Assembly (NCBI RefSeq): GCF_019279795.1
Contig: NC_056735.1
Span: forward strand, 1,934,371,199 to 1,934,435,198
Direction: 5' to 3'
Origin: Protopterus annectens
Lineage: Eukaryota > Chordata > Ceratodontiformes > Protopteridae
Length of the DNA: 64,000 nt
Under the pieces are notes generated by a model, which ran no database searches, was not told the origin of the DNA, and saw only the letters and a list, made by a program, of their open reading frames with translations. This document shows, piece by piece, positions 61,601-64,000 of this stretch. The position numbers and the translations under genes were made by a program. The first letter of the stretch is position 1. Each line of letters starts with the position of its first letter.

Positions 61601-62160
61601 AAACTGTGAAAGTTAATACACTGGAAAAATTGTTAGAGCACTTTATAAAAGAATTTATGAACATCAGGATATCAAAAAGGGTGATTTTATGAATGCACTG
61701 GCTAAACATGCCAGTGAATATGATAATTTTAGAAACTTTAGCTTTTTCGTACTGGATAGTGTACATACTAAATGTTTTATTGATAACTTTAATAGTGTTT
61801 TAGAAATTAAAGAGCTGAAATGGCAAGTTGCTTTAAGAGATTACCAAAAACCAGGTTTAAATGAGCTCTTTAATATTACATGTTTTTTTAAAGAACAGGC
61901 TGGTGTAACTACCTTTTTAATTTTTCCATTTCTTTATTTTACTAACTGTTGTGATTTTAATACTTAATTGCTCATTTTCTTAATTTATAGTCCAATTTCA
62001 ATGGGCAAATACATACTGTTTTTATATAAATTTCCTATACTTGTTTTGTCATCTTGTTCTGATGAAGTTTGTATATTAAATGGATGAAAGTGCTTAACTT
62101 ATACCATCTTGAGTGGCTATTTCTGAATTGTTGGCACTTTTATTTGCTATTAGGTTTATC
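58650..62160 (+). mobile_element. Penelope-like element, long but decayed
   Basis: N-terminal ORF 58663-59480 (polar, low similarity to anything known). RT core: KVFFSFIPFRTASVIDLVLD (59727), MKADKGNGLVIMDYSTYKM (60055; the PLE 'ADKGG..VIMD' block), KFLFTVDIASLYTSI (60462; motif A, first Asp), a frameshifted GIAMGAKMAPTFA (about 60670), YKRYNDNLFFIW (60780; 'Y-I-D-D' has become Y-N-D-N), HPKFIKINNIREQVI (61015). C-terminal GIY-YIG remnant 61545-61900 (NCPNCEKV, LAKHASEY, KPGLNELF). 3' UTR with CTGATGAAG..GGATGAAAGTGCTTA. Catalytic Asp pair is altered; inactive. Confidence 0.82.
62057..62096 (+). ncRNA. Hammerhead-like CTGATGA...GAAA motif in PLE 3' UTR
   Basis: CTGATGAAG at 62059-62067 and GGATGAAAGTGCTTA at 62082-62096, 20 bp apart. 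Same order as at 10.34 kb (minus) and 8.98 kb. Stem II pairing is weak here. Confidence 0.35.
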
Positions 62161-62813
62161 TTTGGTGCCTTCTTGATGGTTTTAAATTTGTTTTTTTTTT
62201 CAATTTGTGGAAAAATAACAATACCCCCCTCTTTCCCCCTCCTGGCTTATGGTCAGAATGGAATAAAGGGAAGTTTTTAGATATAAACTGATGACTCTCC
62301 CTCACTCTGTGCTTAGTTTGCTGTAAATAAACTACCTGGGCATTTAACTTTTTGATCCTTTGCTGTATTTAGGCACATCATATGGAAGGAGAACTCCCTC
62401 CCACATTTCATGATACAAATTTGAAAGCCAGCTGAAGGCTCCTTATGGGTAGCCATGAAGATGTTGTATTGCTTACAAATTGCCTTATCTGCTGAATACC
62501 CACCCAACGATACAATCCAGAGTTTTTATGTGGTAGTAAGAACCTTGGATGCACAGAACACATATGCCTAAGTTAATAAAGTCACTGGTAGCCATGAGAA
62601 AGTGGGACAGACTCTGTTGTTACCCATCCCAGGCAAAAGCTAGACCTACTTCAAGATTCCCTGGTATATCTTTAGGTATAGAGGACCCCTCTGATAGTTA
62701 GTTGTAATAAGAAAAAAATGTGGACAAAAAGAACAAGCAAAAACCTCCTGCACTTTAGCATTGATTAAATATTAGCTTGAGCATATTAATCAGCAGCCCT
62801 ATGCACCATTGGT
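62161..62813. other. Unassigned DNA
   Basis: Nothing recognised. Confidence 0.4.
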
Positions 62814-63371
62814 GGGTCTATATTAGATGAATGAATGATCAAAATGTCGAAAACAACATGCTCGACACACTTTGATCGAGCGTTTATCTAATCGAACTCT
62901 TAAAATAATGAAAACCGGAGTTCCAAAAAGTTTCTTTTGTCCCACACCTTCAATACACTAACATGCAACACACACACATACAACTAATACATATAAACCC
63001 ATACATGCTCACATCATTCAACAACTTTCAAACCTAAACACACTGTCCTGCTTTTAAAAGAAAATGGGGGGCTTCACCCCCGACACCCCCCATAACTATA
63101 TATACCAACTCCGAGATCGCTCTACATTGGGGAAAGGGCAATTTCCTAGTCATTTGAACATACACACACAAGTAAGGAATACACTTACCTAGCTATTCCA
63201 GACAGTGTAGCGTCCTTACGTCACAAGCTACACTCACTACCATGGCCAGCTAAAACTTTTTGGAACTCCGGTTTTCGTCTTTTTTAGTGTTTGATTAGAT
63301 GAACGATTGATCAAATGTGTCAAGCATGTTGTACTCGACATTTTGATTGTTTGTTCATCTAATGGGAACCC
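62814..63371. mobile_element. 558-bp MITE with about 110-bp TIRs
   Basis: Left TIR 62814-62940, right TIR about 63250-63371, aligned over ATTAGATGAA, AATGATCAAAATGTCG, ACAACATGCT, AAAACCGGAGTTCCAAAAAG. Ends GGGTCTAT / GGGTTCCC. Flanking CCATTGG (62806-62812 and 63372-63378) fits a 9-bp MULE-type duplication with mismatches. The core module at 63066-63145 (GGGGGGCTTCACCCCC, TATATATACCAACTCCGAGA, TGGGGAAAGGGCAATTTCC) is shared with the element at 47.0 kb. No coding capacity. Confidence 0.82.
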
Positions 63372-64000
63372 CCATTGGCCTAGCTATCATTCACACAAAT
63401 CCCACATATTTAAAAAGAAAAACAATGAAAAAGAAACTGTACTCTCATTTACCTCACTGTAGCCTTATGGAAGAAAACATCAAGACCCATTATGCGAGTC
63501 TGCCTTCACTTGCATTCCAGCTAACTAGAGAAACAACAGAGGGGATAACATTATATTACTCTCCTAGCACCTCCAAAGAGACAGGTACAGAACAGAGAAA
63601 AGCTATGAAGAGATGGAAGTGGAGGAACCATCACCATCACCAAAAGAATAGACTTAGAAATGACTTGCAGCAGGAGATAAGGTAGATGCATCAGGCTACA
63701 GGATGTTCAAAAGTGTATGACATTATTTACCTACCATTAGTAAAGTACCTTGATCTTATTCCATGTCACATAACTCTATGAAGTTGTTACAGGGGAAGAA
63801 AAGAGAGAGTTAATAATGACTACTCGAAGTTGGCATGAAAAAAGCATGCATCATTAAAAGATTAGGCAACATCTGCAGCAATCCAGAGCTGTACATTTCT
63901 CACTCTCCATTATTTCCCCTATCACAGACTAAATAGTCCACTGAAGTATAAGATCACAATGTATAATACAACAATATATACAGGTAATCAGAATAAAGAG
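63372..64000. other. Unassigned DNA at the window end
   Basis: A 112-codon ORF (63347-63685) begins inside the MITE terminus and has no recognised domain; likely spurious. Confidence 0.45.

Noticed and set aside
63347-63685. 112-codon ORF ending in a His/Lys/Arg-rich tail
   Set aside because: Starts inside a MITE terminal repeat; composition is unremarkable and no domain is recognised.

Overview
This window looks like intergenic DNA from a large, repeat-rich vertebrate genome. The combination of full-length and truncated CR1-like LINEs, a DIRS/Ngaro tyrosine-recombinase retrotransposon, Penelope-like elements (PLEs), L1 and L2-type LINEs, a FLYWCH/MULE DNA transposon, tRNA-derived SINEs and very long dinucleotide repeats fits lungfish, caecilian or salamander-like genomes. 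That assignment is inference from repeat content only. I found no convincing host protein-coding gene, rRNA or functional tRNA. Every recognisable coding region belongs to a mobile element, and nearly all are broken by stops, frameshifts or truncation.

Layout. 1-1.8 kb: decayed 5'-truncated CR1-like LINE. 2.1-7.7 kb: DIRS/Ngaro-type element with gag, RT, RNase H, tyrosine recombinase and a downstream SGNH-hydrolase-like domain, ending in a duplicated 3' block. 8-17.6 kb: microsatellite-rich zone into which a 291-bp fold-back element, a CR1 fragment (itself carrying a small PLE insertion with an 11-bp target duplication), a 2.35-kb FLYWCH-MULE transposon with about 90-bp terminal inverted repeats, a small MITE-like element and a reverse CR1 fragment have inserted. 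17.85-20.6 kb: L2-like LINE split by a palindromic PLE insertion flanked by an exact 14-bp target duplication. 20.6-24 kb: mostly unassigned. 24.3-31.1, 33.6-38.8 and about 39.8-43.95 kb: three long CR1-like copies in the same orientation, each with ORF1 (Cys-rich zinc-binding motif plus SGNH esterase) and ORF2 (endonuclease plus RT); the first two also have tandem 5' repeats. 47.0-47.4 kb: MITE. 48.0-51.4 kb: reverse CR1 copy with a 74-bp inverted duplication. 51.5-57.5 kb: an old L1 split by a divergent CR1, then a second L1. 58.6-62.2 kb: long decayed PLE. 62.8-63.4 kb: MITE with about 110-bp terminal inverted repeats.

How they work together. The CR1-like copies share a 3' stem-loop with apparent compensatory changes, followed by a short TATGAACC-type tail, which is probably the RT recognition signal. 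Two unrelated retrotransposon lineages (CR1 ORF1 and the DIRS/Ngaro element) both carry SGNH-hydrolase domains. The decayed MULE and two MITEs begin with similar GGGTCTA or GGGTTCC-like ends, and the MITEs have about 9-bp target duplications, so they may form an autonomous/non-autonomous family. The nesting (PLE in CR1 in microsatellite; PLE in L2; CR1 in L1; SINE in CR1) gives a relative insertion chronology.
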